DNA of 64,000 nt from NCBI GenBank assembly GCA_963719805.1, contig CAVRDF010000001.1:186001-250000 (forward strand), given 5' to 3'. Position 1 is the stretch's first letter; the number at the start of each line of letters is the position of its first letter. A model generated the notes under the pieces. It was not told the origin of the DNA. It saw nothing but the letters and a program-made list of their open reading frames with translations, and made no database searches. The DNA is from JAMXLO01 sp963719805 (lineage in GTDB: Bacteria; Pseudomonadota; Alphaproteobacteria; Acetobacterales; Acetobacteraceae). The position numbers and the translations under genes were made by a program. Positions 16,836 through 26,200 of this stretch are shown here, piece after piece.

Positions 16836-16913
16836 ATGTTCGGCTGCATGAACAAGCGCACGACGACGAATTGGAAGCCCTTCGGCAGGGCGTCCTGGGC
16901 GTGCGCGTGTTGA
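16836..16913 (+). CDS. Candidate leader peptide upstream of asd
   Basis: A 25-codon ORF reading MFGCMNKRTTTNWKPF and ending in a Cys-Ala-Cys stop. It contains three consecutive Thr codons (ACG ACG ACG) amid Asn, Lys and Met codons, all end products of the aspartate pathway. It lies 22 bases before a strong intrinsic terminator that itself precedes asd. This layout is that of a ribosome-mediated attenuator. No convincing ribosome-binding site was seen for the first ATG; an internal start at the second Met is possible. The assignment is inference from position and composition. Confidence 0.45.
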   Translation: MFGCMNKRTTTNWKPFGRASWACAC

Positions 16914-16935
16914 TAGCAACGACATAGCGTCACCC

Positions 16936-16975
16936 AAGGCCCCGCCGGGAACCGGACGGGGCCTTTGCTTTTCAG
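16936..16975 (+). terminator. Strong intrinsic terminator / attenuator before asd
   Basis: AAGGCCCCG (16936-16944) pairs with CGGGGCCTT (16957-16965). An inner CCGG-GAA-CCGG extends the stem, and TTTGCTTTT follows. A competing hairpin, GCCCT-TCGGC-AGGGC, lies at about 16877-16891 inside the leader ORF. The terminator sits between the leader peptide and the asd start at 17016, so it can only serve asd by attenuation or end upstream transcripts. Confidence 0.8.
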
Positions 16976-17015
16976 GCCCCTCGCGTCGCCCGGCTCAACA
17001 AACGGAGCGAGTGCC

Positions 17016-18032
17016 ATGAGCCTGCAACACCCCACTGTCGCCATCGTCGGCGCTACCGGCGCCGTCGGCAGCGAACTCATCGGCTGCCTGGAACGCCGCA
17101 GCTTTCCGCTGGACCGATTGCGGCTGTTTGCTTCCGGCCGCTCGGCCGGCAGAAGGCTGCTGTTCCGCGGTCAGGGAATCGAGGTCGAGGAGCTGACCGA
17201 GGACAGCTTCGCCGGCATCGACATTGCCCTGTTTTCCGCCGGCAGCGGCGTGTCGCGCCGCTTCGTTCCGGTCGCGGTGCGCCAAGGCGCGGTGGTGGTG
17301 GACAACTCCTCGGCGTTCCGCACCGAGCCGGGCGTTCCGCTCGTGGTGCCCGAGGTTAACGCCGGGGCGATCGCCCGGCATATCGGCATTATCGCCAACC
17401 CGAACTGCGTGGCGATCGTGGCGGTGATGGCGTTATGGCCGCTGCACCGGCACACCCCGATCCGGCGGGTGATCGCCGCGACCTACCAGGCGGCGTCGGG
17501 TGCCGGCGCGGCGGCAATGGAAGAGCTGCGCGCCTCGACCGCCGCCTATCTGGCGGGCAGCGACTATGCCCACCGCGTGTTGGCGCATCCCTACGCGTTC
17601 AACCTGTTCAGCCACGACACCAAGGTCGATCCCTGGAGCGGCTACAACGAGGAAGAGACAAAGGTGATGCGCGAACTGCGCAAGATCATGGACGAGCCGG
17701 AACTGCGCGTCGGCATCACCTGTGTGCGGGTACCGGTGCTCCGGGCGCACTCGATCGCCCTGACCGTGGAGTTCGAGCAGCCGATCGAGCCGGAGACCGC
17801 ACGCGACGTGCTGGCCGGAGCGCGTGGCGTCCGGATTGTGGACAATATCGCCGACAACCACTTTCCGATGCCGATTGAGGCATCCGGCGCCGACGAGGTG
17901 CTGGTTGGGCGCATCCGGCGCGATGTCAGCGATCCGTCAGGATGCTCGCTGGCGTTGTTTGTGGCGGGCGACCAATTGCTGAAGGGGGCGGCGCTGAACG
18001 CGGTGCAGATCGCGGAACGACTCGCCGGGTAG
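17016..18032 (+). CDS. asd: Aspartate-semialdehyde dehydrogenase
   Basis: 338 residues, normal for the family. It converts aspartyl phosphate to aspartate semialdehyde with NADPH, feeding lysine/diaminopimelate, threonine and methionine synthesis in the cytoplasm. The Rossmann start is VAIVGATGAVGSE. The catalytic cysteine is Cys131 in NPNCVAIV and the acid/base histidine is His245 in LRAHSIAL. A GGAG box lies eight bases before ATG 17016. Transcription probably passes through the attenuator just upstream. Confidence 0.95.
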   Translation: MSLQHPTVAIVGATGAVGSELIGCLERRSFPLDRLRLFASGRSAGRRLLFRGQGIEVEELTEDSFAGIDIALFSAGSGVSRRFVPVAVRQGAVVVDNSSAFRTEPGVPLVVPEVNAGAIARHIGIIANPNCVAIVAVMALWPLHRHTPIRRVIAATYQAASGAGAAAMEELRASTAAYLAGSDYAHRVLAHPYAFNLFSHDTKVDPWSGYNEEETKVMRELRKIMDEPELRVGITCVRVPVLRAHSIALTVEFEQPIEPETARDVLAGARGVRIVDNIADNHFPMPIEASGADEVLVGRIRRDVSDPSGCSLALFVAGDQLLKGAALNAVQIAERLAG

Positions 18033-18045
18033 CGGCATGCTTGCG

Positions 18046-18303
18046 GAAGTGGGGGGCTTCTGTTGCCCGGTGCCCCCCGAACCGCGCTTACCTAATGCTA
18101 TTAGGCAGCGAGCGCCACGTATGTTTCGTCGTTGGCACTTGTAATAAGGCCCGATAACGGCGGTACCATGCCGAGCAAAAGATACGTCTTTACCGCGCGT
18201 GTCGAGCCTGTGTCGCCCCCGTATGGTGGAGGCGCCGGGCACTGCCCCCGGGTCCACTACGCTTATTCCACGCACCGTTTATCGCCATAGCCGGCAAGCC
18301 GGC
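18046..18303 (-). ncRNA. ssrA: Two-piece (circularly permuted) tmRNA
   Basis: Read on the minus strand, the acceptor piece (about 18300-18224) ends GGCGCCTCCACCA with an encoded CCA. After a very short spacer the coding piece begins GGGGGCGACACAGGCTCGAC at 18220. GGGGGCG pairs with CGCCUCC to form the acceptor stem, including the G3-U wobble used for alanine charging. The tag frame at 18136-18104 encodes ANDETYVALAA and is followed by TAA. A GGGGGGC...GCCCCCC hairpin closes the 3' region near 18048-18078. This permuted order is the alphaproteobacterial form. With SmpB it rescues stalled ribosomes. The exact mature ends are approximate. Confidence 0.93.
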
Positions 18304-18309
18304 AGGGGT

Positions 18310-18315
18310 AATATA
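18310..18315 (-). promoter_or_regulatory. -10 box for tmRNA
   Basis: TATATT on the minus strand lies a few bases before the predicted 5' end of the tmRNA precursor at about 18303. The -35 region is poorly conserved. It lies within the 5' flank of the divergent thyX gene. Confidence 0.5.
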
Positions 18316-18350
18316 GGCAGTCATCCCATCCGCTGGAAGTGGAGTCGCCC

Positions 18351-19286
18351 ATGCCCCTGACCGAGCAGCAGCAAGCCGAAATCGCCGCCGCTCGGCGGCA
18401 GAGCAGCGCAACCGTACGGCCCACCGTTCCGGCCCTGGAGGCCATGCTGTTCGAGGCTGCGCCAGTGCTGGATCACGGCTTTGTCCGGGTGATCGACTAC
18501 ATGGGCGATGACAGCGCCATCGTGCAGGCGGCGCGGGTATCGTATGGGCGCGGTACTCGGCGCGTGTCCGAGGATGCCGGGCTGATCCGCTATCTGATGC
18601 GCCACCGGCACTCCACGCCGTTCGAGATGTGCGAGATCAAGTATCACGTGAAGCTGCCGATTTTCGTGGCCCGGCAGTGGATCCGCCATCGCACCGCCAA
18701 CGTGAACGAATATTCGGCGCGCTATTCGATTCTGGACCGCGAATTCTACCTGCCGGCGCCGGAGCAGCTGGCGGCCCAATCGGCCGCCAATCGGCAGGGG
18801 CGGGGTGATGTGCTGGCCGGCGAGGAAGCGGCGCATGTGCTGGATCTGCTGCGGGAGGATGCCACCCGCTGCTACGACCACTACGCCGAGATGCTGAACG
18901 AGGACGAGGAAGGCGCGCCGCGCGACCCGTCGCGGCAAGGGCTGGCGCGGGAACTGGCCCGGATGAACCTGACGCTGAACACCTACACGCAGTGGTACTG
19001 GAAGGTCGACCTCTACAACCTGTTCCACTTCCTCTCGCTGAGGGCTGACGCGCACGCGCAATATGAAATCCGCGTCTATGCCGAGGCGATGCTGCGTTCT
19101 GTTGAGGCCTGGGTTCCGGTGGCCTGCCAGGCGTTTCGCGACTACCGGCTTGGGGCGGCGACCCTGTCGGCGCAGATGCTGACGGTGGTGCGGCGGATGC
19201 TGGCCGGCGAGGCAGTGGAGCAGGCGGACAGTGGCTTGAACCGGCGGGAGTGGGTGGAGCTGATGGGGGCGCTTGGGCGAGGTTGA
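18351..19286 (+). CDS. thyX: Flavin-dependent thymidylate synthase
   Basis: 311 residues. It makes dTMP from dUMP using FAD, NADPH and methylenetetrahydrofolate. The signature RHRTANVNEYSARYS (RHRxxSxNExSxR type, with Ala for the first Ser) and HSTPFEMCEIKYHVKLPIFV identify it. GGAG six bases before ATG 18351 supports this start over GTG 18339. It is about 30% longer than the shortest ThyX proteins through an N-terminal extension and a mid insert, as in other alphaproteobacteria. It is transcribed divergently from tmRNA. Confidence 0.95.
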   Translation: MPLTEQQQAEIAAARRQSSATVRPTVPALEAMLFEAAPVLDHGFVRVIDYMGDDSAIVQAARVSYGRGTRRVSEDAGLIRYLMRHRHSTPFEMCEIKYHVKLPIFVARQWIRHRTANVNEYSARYSILDREFYLPAPEQLAAQSAANRQGRGDVLAGEEAAHVLDLLREDATRCYDHYAEMLNEDEEGAPRDPSRQGLARELARMNLTLNTYTQWYWKVDLYNLFHFLSLRADAHAQYEIRVYAEAMLRSVEAWVPVACQAFRDYRLGAATLSAQMLTVVRRMLAGEAVEQADSGLNRREWVELMGALGRG

Positions 19287-19312
19287 CTTGCTATACGCGA
19301 ATCGCGTATAGA
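19283..19312 (+). promoter_or_regulatory. Promoter with a perfect 19-base palindromic operator
   Basis: TTGACT (19283-19288) and TATAGA (19307-19312) with an 18-base spacer make a plausible promoter. TATACGCGAATCGCGTATA (19292-19310) is a perfect 9-1-9 palindrome filling the spacer and the -10 box. It overlaps the end of thyX and precedes a two-gene unit whose second gene encodes a helix-turn-helix protein, so autorepression is the obvious reading. Confidence 0.7.
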
Positions 19313-19365
19313 TTAACTCAATACTTCGCGCGCCGTGGCATTTTCCACTCCGTCGGGAGACGAAG

Positions 19366-19692
19366 ATGTCTTGGCGCGTGGTGGAGTTAGAGATTGATCC
19401 GCTTGGGGCGGTCCGAGCGATCCTTTCGGATGGCAACAACCATGTGGAGTTCGTCGGAGACTTCGAGCTGAGCGGTCGCGGCGCCACGATCGATGGCTTG
19501 CACGTCTATGGTGGCGGCCCAAATTCATTGGGAATTGCTGGACTGACTGGTGTCATACGCTGGGCGATGGAGCGGCTGGATGTCGACGAACTCCGCATTG
19601 AAGGCGCGACTCGCACGACTGGGGCCAGTCCGGGACGCCGACCCGCCGCCCTCATTTTCCGGCGAAGCCGTGCCGTTGGTCCTTCGCCTTGA
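19366..19692 (+). CDS. Small protein of unknown function, partner of the HTH protein
   Basis: 108 residues; GGGAG lies six bases before ATG 19366. It begins MSWRVVELEIDPLGAVRAIL and contains GPNSLGIAGLTGVIRWAMER. It is likely a small alpha+beta protein without a membrane segment. I do not recognise the family. Its 3' end overlaps the next gene by 113 bases in another frame, so the last ~35 Arg/Pro-rich residues may be less constrained. Position between a palindromic operator and an HTH gene suggests a toxin-antitoxin-like or two-part regulatory module (inference). Confidence 0.6.
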   Translation: MSWRVVELEIDPLGAVRAILSDGNNHVEFVGDFELSGRGATIDGLHVYGGGPNSLGIAGLTGVIRWAMERLDVDELRIEGATRTTGASPGRRPAALIFRRSRAVGPSP

Positions 19693-20095
19693 AGGAGCGC
19701 TGGATCGGCCGATCCATGTCGTTCAGCGGTTGCGTGCTGCAGGTCTGACCTTGCGTGCCGGCCACGCCATTATCAACCGTCTTGCAGAAAAGCGGATGGC
19801 TGTATGCGAGATCGCTGAGGACGCGAACATTCCGGGTCTGGCCAACGACCTTGCCACGATGAACGTGATTGTATTGCGTCGCCGCCGCTTCGATCCGGAG
19901 ATGATCGCCGAGGTGCGTGTTCGCCATGGACTGTCGCAGCGCGAATTTTCCCAGATTCTGGGGCTCGACATCGACACGCTGCAAAACTGGGAGCAAGGTC
20001 GCAACAGACCGGACGTCGCCGCGCTCAACCTGGTGATGGCATTCGACAGGTCGCCAGGACTGATAGAGCAGGCGGCACTCGAGCCGGTGAGCTAA
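19580..20095 (+). CDS. XRE/HigA-type helix-turn-helix protein
   Basis: 171 residues from ATG 19580, which has GGAG eight bases upstream. The C-terminal ~60 residues are a helix-turn-helix of the HigA/NadS antitoxin type: RVRHGLSQREFSQILGLDI, then TLQNWEQGRNRPD. The N-terminal ~100 residues (for example ALDRPIHVVQRLRAAGLTLR) form a separate domain that I do not recognise. It probably binds the 19-base palindrome at 19292 and represses its own operon. It converges with the CocE hydrolase, three bases apart. Confidence 0.7.
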   Translation: MSTNSALKARLARLGPVRDADPPPSFSGEAVPLVLRLEGALDRPIHVVQRLRAAGLTLRAGHAIINRLAEKRMAVCEIAEDANIPGLANDLATMNVIVLRRRRFDPEMIAEVRVRHGLSQREFSQILGLDIDTLQNWEQGRNRPDVAALNLVMAFDRSPGLIEQAALEPVS

Positions 20096-20098
20096 ATC

Positions 20099-22097
20099 TT
20101 ACGACAGCTTGCGCGGCACGCTTTCCGTCCAGCTTTTGCGGAAGTGCTCCGCGCCATCGACGGTGAGGCGCACCTGCGACAGATGAGTATAGCTGGCCGC
20201 GTCGCTGGCCGTCTGGCAAGTGGCCTCAACGCGGATGTCCAGCGTTGGATGCACCGCGGTATGCGTCGCCGATGAGGTGATCAAGATGCGGGCTGGGTCA
20301 CGATTGGACACCGTGTAGCGCGAGTGATTGCTGGTGCGCCCGGTCTCTGGCGCGCGCAACACGCAGCTTACCGAATCCTCCACGAGATCCAGCTCGAAGC
20401 GGTACTCTGGCCGCGACAGCGTCTCCATTGACGGAAGCGCATGCGGCGACGGCGCAAAGTCCGGCGCCGACAGCGGCTGTGTGTCTTTTGGTGCGACCGG
20501 CAACACGACGTGCGACGCATGGCCGCCGCCGCGATACACCGTATTGGTTGCTGGTTCTCCCGTCGGCCAGGCATTCTGGAATTCCGCGCTGGCTATTCGC
20601 GATACGCAGCCGGTGCCCGGCTTCGATCGAATAAGCGCAATGCCGCAGCGGAATGCGCAGTTCGTAGTGTTCGCCCGGTATCAGCTTCCGCGGTTGCTCG
20701 TGCGATTGCCGGTGTGTCGCCAGCAGGCCAGCGTCGCAAATCAGGCGCGACGCGCCATCCGGCGCCACGTCACACAGTTTCGCATGGAAGTAGGCGACTT
20801 CCGCTGTGGACGCGATGTGCAACACGGCCTCGGGTTGCCCAAGCAATTCTATCGGCTCGCCCAGCGGTGCCGTGGTGAACAGCAGCGAATACGCCTCATC
20901 CAGCCGCTGATCTATCGGCATTGCCCATGGGGTGGTGGAGCCCAGACCACGCCGCCCGGTGGTGATGCCAACGGACGGCCGGTACTCGTAGCTGTCCGCT
21001 CCATCAGCGCCCGGCCGCTCTGCCAGGCCTCCGTTATCTCCGAAATACAGCACCCTCGGGTGCATCCGCGTTGGCGGCCAAGACGCCTCGTTGCGCCAGG
21101 TACCGGCGTCTTCAAGGCACAGCAGCGACGGCGCCTGCCAACCGCGCACGAACACAGTCACCGGCGGCTCCTGCATCACACCGTTGTCGATGTCCTTCAG
21201 CCAATGGTCGAACCACTTCAGGTACTCGCGTCGAGCATCTATCCTTGGTCCGGGAAACGCCTCCTTCTCGTCAGGGTAGTAATGCCCCCACGGACCGATG
21301 ATCACCTTCTTCGGAGTGCTGAGCCGCTGGAACGCGCGCAGCTCCTCGGTGGCATACCAGTCGGCCCAGCCCTCGATCAGCAGCACCGCGCACTGCACGC
21401 GGTCATAGCCTGGCGCCAGACTCTGATCGCGCCAATACGGCCCATGCAGCGTGTTGCGAATGTAGCCGAGACTCCACGGCGCGCTCCGCTCCAACCGCTC
21501 CGCCCATATCGCCGCCCAACGATCACCCACCAGCGCCGGGTCTGGCGGCGCGAAATTCAGCGCGTTCATCAGCGGCGCATAGTATTCGAACATCCACGGC
21601 CGAATGCAGCCGCCCGGGTTGGTGAACCCTGTATACACATCGTCATTGGCGGAACGCACCACGATCGCCTTCAGCGCCGGCGGCTGCTGCACCGCGACCT
21701 GCCACTGCACCACCGCGCCATACGACTTGCCGATCATTCCCACTGCACCGGTGCACCAGGGCTGCGCGGCGATCCAGGCGACCATGTCGTAGCCATCCTG
21801 GCGCTCTTCCGGTGAATAGATGTCGGTCGAGAAACCTGATGAACCGCCGGTGCCGCGCACGTCGTACTGCACAACAGCGTAGCCGCGCTCCGCCAGATAT
21901 GGCACCACCGGCGGATACTCATCGCGCCAGTCAGGCAGCGCCGCGGCCAGCCGGCGGTACGGGTGATATTCCATCACGCCGGGAAACTGTCCCGGCACAT
22001 CGGGCCGCGTGATGCGGAGGTTCAGCTCTACTCCATCGCGCATCGGCACGCGAATGCCGGTGTGGACTTTGACCGGATAGGTCGCGCGCTCGTTCAA
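20099..22097 (-). CDS. CocE/NonD-family hydrolase (frameshifted near 20590)
   Basis: Serine hydrolase of the cocaine-esterase/X-Pro dipeptidyl-peptidase (S15) superfamily. The N-terminal alpha/beta domain has the nucleophile Ser125 in GMIGKSYGA, Asp in EGWADWY and His in GPWGHYYP. The C-terminal jelly-roll domain is broken: after RLRIANS the frame must change to continue with ASAEFQNAWPT through to the stop at 20099. The C-terminal part is coherent in the new frame, so I annotate one gene. It starts two bases after the membrane-fusion-protein stop and is the last gene of the RND operon, which is an uncommon partner for an efflux pump. Confidence 0.8.
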
Positions 22098-22099
22098 GT

Positions 22100-23218
22100 T
22101 CAGCGGCTATTCTCAACGGGCCGGATGCGGCCGCCTTCGCTCACTCCATCAGGCAGGTTCAGCGCGACGCGGTCGCCCACCCGTGCGCCGTCGGCAAGAC
22201 TGGCGACGATACCATCGGTGTTCGCGATCTTCACCGCCTTCATGTGCACGAGGCTGTCCTTGCCGACATCGGCGACAAACGTGTTTGTGCCGCGCGTGAT
22301 CAGCGCGGCGACCGGGATCTCGGGATACGAGGTGACCGGCACATGCAATGTCACATAGGCGAAGCTGCCCGGCACCAGGAAGTTCTCGCTGTTATCGACC
22401 TCCAGTTCGACGAACAGCGTTCGCGTTCGCGGGTCCAATTGATCGGACGTGCGAGCGATGCGTGCCCGGACATGGCGCGCGGCATTGGCGGCGTCCGAGA
22501 CATCGGCCACGTCGCCGACATGGACGTAGGGCACATCTCCCTGCTCCACATAGACGTCGACACGCAGCTTCGACATGTCGGATATCGTCACCACCGGCTG
22601 GTTGCTGCTCTGATTGGTCACTGAGCTCTGCACCAGTACGCCGACATCGACAAAGCGCGCGGTCACCGTACCATCGAACGGTGCGCGCAGAGACTCATAT
22701 GACTTCATCACCGCAAGCTGCGCCACATTGGCCTGTGCCATCTGATACGCGGTATTCGCCGCATCGGCTGCCTCTACCGACGTCCAGCCATGCGCCACCA
22801 GCTCGCGTGCCCGTTCGGCATTCTTGCGCTTGTTGTCCATATCGCTGACCCCGGCGTCGTATTGCCGATCGGTCTCTGCCGACTGCACCTCCGCCACGAT
22901 ATCGCCGGTCTTCACGTGGTCGCCACGGTCCACGTTGATCGCCCGCACATAACCACTGACCTTGCCGTACAGCGTGGCAACCTGATACGGGCGCGTATCG
23001 CCGAGCAACGTGATCAGCCGTTCCTTCGGCCCTTGAGTAATCGTCGCGACCTGTACTGCCGGACCTTGCGCGATGTTATCGGCCAGTGCCTCGCGTGCCG
23101 ATAAGAGTTGTGCGTCCTTCTGCTGCCATAGGCGAAGTCCGGCGACAACAGCAACGACCACCGCCAGCAGTCCGAGCAGATAGACCAGAAAAGAGCCGAA
23201 GCGACCGCGTCTAGCCAT
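22100..23218 (-). CDS. RND efflux periplasmic adaptor (membrane fusion protein)
   Basis: 372 residues. There is one N-terminal membrane anchor (FGSFLVYLLGLLAVVVAVVA), then the lipoyl-like halves around YGKVSGYVRAINVDRGDHV and LRAPFDGTVTARFVDVGVL, an alpha-hairpin between them and a beta-barrel domain. It links an inner-membrane RND pump to an outer-membrane channel. The start overlaps the RND stop by eight bases (ATGGCTAG). No TolC-like gene is in the operon, so the channel must be encoded elsewhere. Confidence 0.9.
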   Translation of the reverse strand: MARRGRFGSFLVYLLGLLAVVVAVVAGLRLWQQKDAQLLSAREALADNIAQGPAVQVATITQGPKERLITLLGDTRPYQVATLYGKVSGYVRAINVDRGDHVKTGDIVAEVQSAETDRQYDAGVSDMDNKRKNAERARELVAHGWTSVEAADAANTAYQMAQANVAQLAVMKSYESLRAPFDGTVTARFVDVGVLVQSSVTNQSSNQPVVTISDMSKLRVDVYVEQGDVPYVHVGDVADVSDAANAARHVRARIARTSDQLDPRTRTLFVELEVDNSENFLVPGSFAYVTLHVPVTSYPEIPVAALITRGTNTFVADVGKDSLVHMKAVKIANTDGIVASLADGARVGDRVALNLPDGVSEGGRIRPVENSR

Positions 23219-26200
23219 GCGAGTTCCCTGTGGTCGTGCCTGTGGCCTCGTCGGCAAACCGCGTATCGAGACTGTGCAGGCTTGGCGGCTTGCGCCGCAG
23301 CAGCGTGTAGAAGATCGGCACGATGAACAGCGTGGATATCGTCGCCACAATCAGCCCGCCGATAACCGCGCGGCCAAGTGGCGCATTCTGCTCGCCGGCT
23401 TCACCGAGGCCAAGCGCCATCGGAACCATGCCGATGATCATGGCGAGCGCGGTCATCAGCACCGGCCGCAGGCGAATGCGCCCGGCATCGATCACCGCGC
23501 GCAGTGGCCCAACTTCCTCACGGGCGCGCAGATCGTTGGCGAAGCTCACCACCAGAATTGAATTGGACACTGAAATGCCGATGGACATGATCGCGCCCAT
23601 CAGGGACTCGACGTTGATGGTGGTGCCCGTGATGGCAAGCATCCACAATATGCCCATCAGCGCACCCGGCACCGCCATCATGATGATCAACGGGTCGACC
23701 CAGGACTGGAACAGGATGACCAGCAGCGCGTAGACCAGCAGCACGGCAAGCACCATGCCCAATCCCAGGCTGCGGAACGAACTCTGCATCACATCGTTCT
23801 GCCCGAGGATCAGGATCTTCGTTGTAATCGGCAGCCCCTTGCTCACCTCGGCGATGGCGTTCTGGATATCGGCCGCCACCGCGCCAAGATCACGGCCATC
23901 GACGTTCGCCGCGATGTCGAGTTCGCGCTGCACGGTATAGTGGTTCACCAACTCCAGGCTTGAACGCGGATAGATTGTTGCGACGTCCGCGAGCCGCAGC
24001 ACGGGCGCACCTGGTTGTGCTGCCGGATTTCCTGCCGTGCCCGGATCGGGTTTGGCGACCGGGGTATCCAGCAGATCGGAGATAGACTTGATCCGCTCTA
24101 TCGGTGTCTGCACCGCAACCGAATAGTTCACGTTGTTCTGCGGATTGAGGAAGAAGTTCGGCGACACCAGCACGCTGGACGAGAGCGAGGTCAGGATATT
24201 GTTGGCCACATCGCGCTGCGCGATGTTGAGCTTTGCCGCCCGCAGGCGATCGACGTCCACCTGCAATGAAGGATAGTTCAGTACCTGCACCAGGTGCGCG
24301 TCCGCGACACCGGGGATCGCTTGCATCTTCTGCAGCATCTGGCGGCTCAGCGTCGCCGCCCGATCGAAATTCACGTCCTGGATCTGCACGTCGATTGGCG
24401 CTGAAAGACCGAAGTTCAGTACCTGGCTGACGATGTCGGCGGTCTGGAAATAGAAGGTGCTGCCGGGAAATTGGTCGGGCAGTCTGTTACGGATTGCGCG
24501 GATGTAATCGTTGGATGGGTGGTGGCCAGGCTTCAACGAGATCAGGATTTCCGCGTCCATGTTGCCGACATTGTCGCTTGGCACAAAGGCGAGATTGAAC
24601 GCCGATGGAACGCCGACGGTGTCGTTGATGGTATCCAGCTCCGCGGCCGGGATGATCTTGCGGATGCTGTCCTCTACCTGGAGCACAAGTTGCTCGGTGC
24701 GTTCAAGGCGCGTGCCTGCCGGGGCGCGGTAGTGCAGCTTGATCAGCCCGACGTCGGCCGCGGGAAAGAAGTCCAGACCGATGACCTTGGTCAGTCCGAT
24801 TGAAACCACCAGCAGTGCGGCGGTGCAGATCAGCACAAACCCCTTATGCTGGAGTGTGCCCTCCAACATCCGGCCATAGCCGTCGCGGAAGCGATTGAAG
24901 CCGCGATCGAACAGGCCGAAGAAGCCTCGCGGCGGTCCAAGGTCGTGATCATCCTTCAGCAGGAAGCGTGCGAAGCTGGGCACCACGCTGAACGACAGTA
25001 TGTACGAAGCCAGCATGCAGAAGACCACGGTGGCGGCAAGCGGAATGAACAGGTAGCGCGCGACGCCGAACAGCAGCACCACGGGAAAGAACACGATGCA
25101 GATCGCAAGCGTGGCCACGGTCAGCGGCTGGATCACTTCGCGGCTGCCGTCGAGGATGGCCACGGTCAGCGGTTTTCCGAGTGACTGGTTGCGATGGATG
25201 TTCTCGATCGTGACGGTCGCATTGTCCACCAGCAGGCCAATGGCGAGCGCCAGTCCGCCCAGGGTCATCAGGTTGATCGTATTGCCGGTCAGGAACAGGC
25301 CCATGATGCCGGCAAAGATCGACAGCGGGATCGATGCGGAGACGATGACGGTGTTCCGCCAGCTTCCCAGGAACACCAGGATCAGTGCTGACACGAGGAT
25401 CGAGGAGATCACCGCCTCGCGGATGACGTTCTGCACCGCCGCGCGCACGAAGATCGATTGATCGAAGTCAAGCTTCAGTTCCAGCCCGTTCGGCGCCGCC
25501 GCCTGGATTTCCGGTAGCGCCGCCCGGGCCGCGTCCACCACGGTCAGCGTCGAGGCATCCGCATGTTTCAGGATGGCAAGATAGACCGCTCGCTTGCCGT
25601 TCACATGCACCACGTTGGTCTGCGTCGCGAAACTGTCGCTGACGTGGCCCACATCGCCGAGCGTCACCGGCGCTCCGTTGAATACGCCAATCGGCAGAGC
25701 ATTGAAGCGATCGACGGTGCTGGGGCTCGAATTCAACTGGACATTGTATTCGCGCTCGCCGACACGCGCGGTTCCGGCAGGAACAATCACATTCGACGCC
25801 TGCAGCGCGTTCACCACGTCGACCGGCGCGAAGCCTTTGGCCTGCAGCCGCGACTGGTCGAGATCGACATTGATCTGCCGCTGCTTGCCGCCAAACGGAC
25901 CCGGCGTGGACAAGCCCGGGATGGTGAACAGCCGGATGCGAATGAAGTTCAGGCTGTAATCGAAGATCTGCTGTTCGGTCAGTGTCTTGCTGGACAGCGT
26001 CATTTGCACCACCGGCACGTTCGACGCGTTGAACTGAATGACTCCGGGTGGCTGCATGCCTGGCGGCGCGCTGCGCAGAATGGAATTGTTCACCGAGGTG
26101 ATTTGCGCGATGGCACCGCCTATGTCGGTGCCTGGCTGGAAATAGACCTTCAGCAGACCGATGCTGGGAATCGACTGCGATTCGATCCGCGAGATGCCAT

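Noticed and set aside
18033..18350. Plus-strand structured RNA or riboswitch upstream of thyX
   Set aside because: The conserved structure is the minus-strand tmRNA; the tag codons and CCA read only on that strand.
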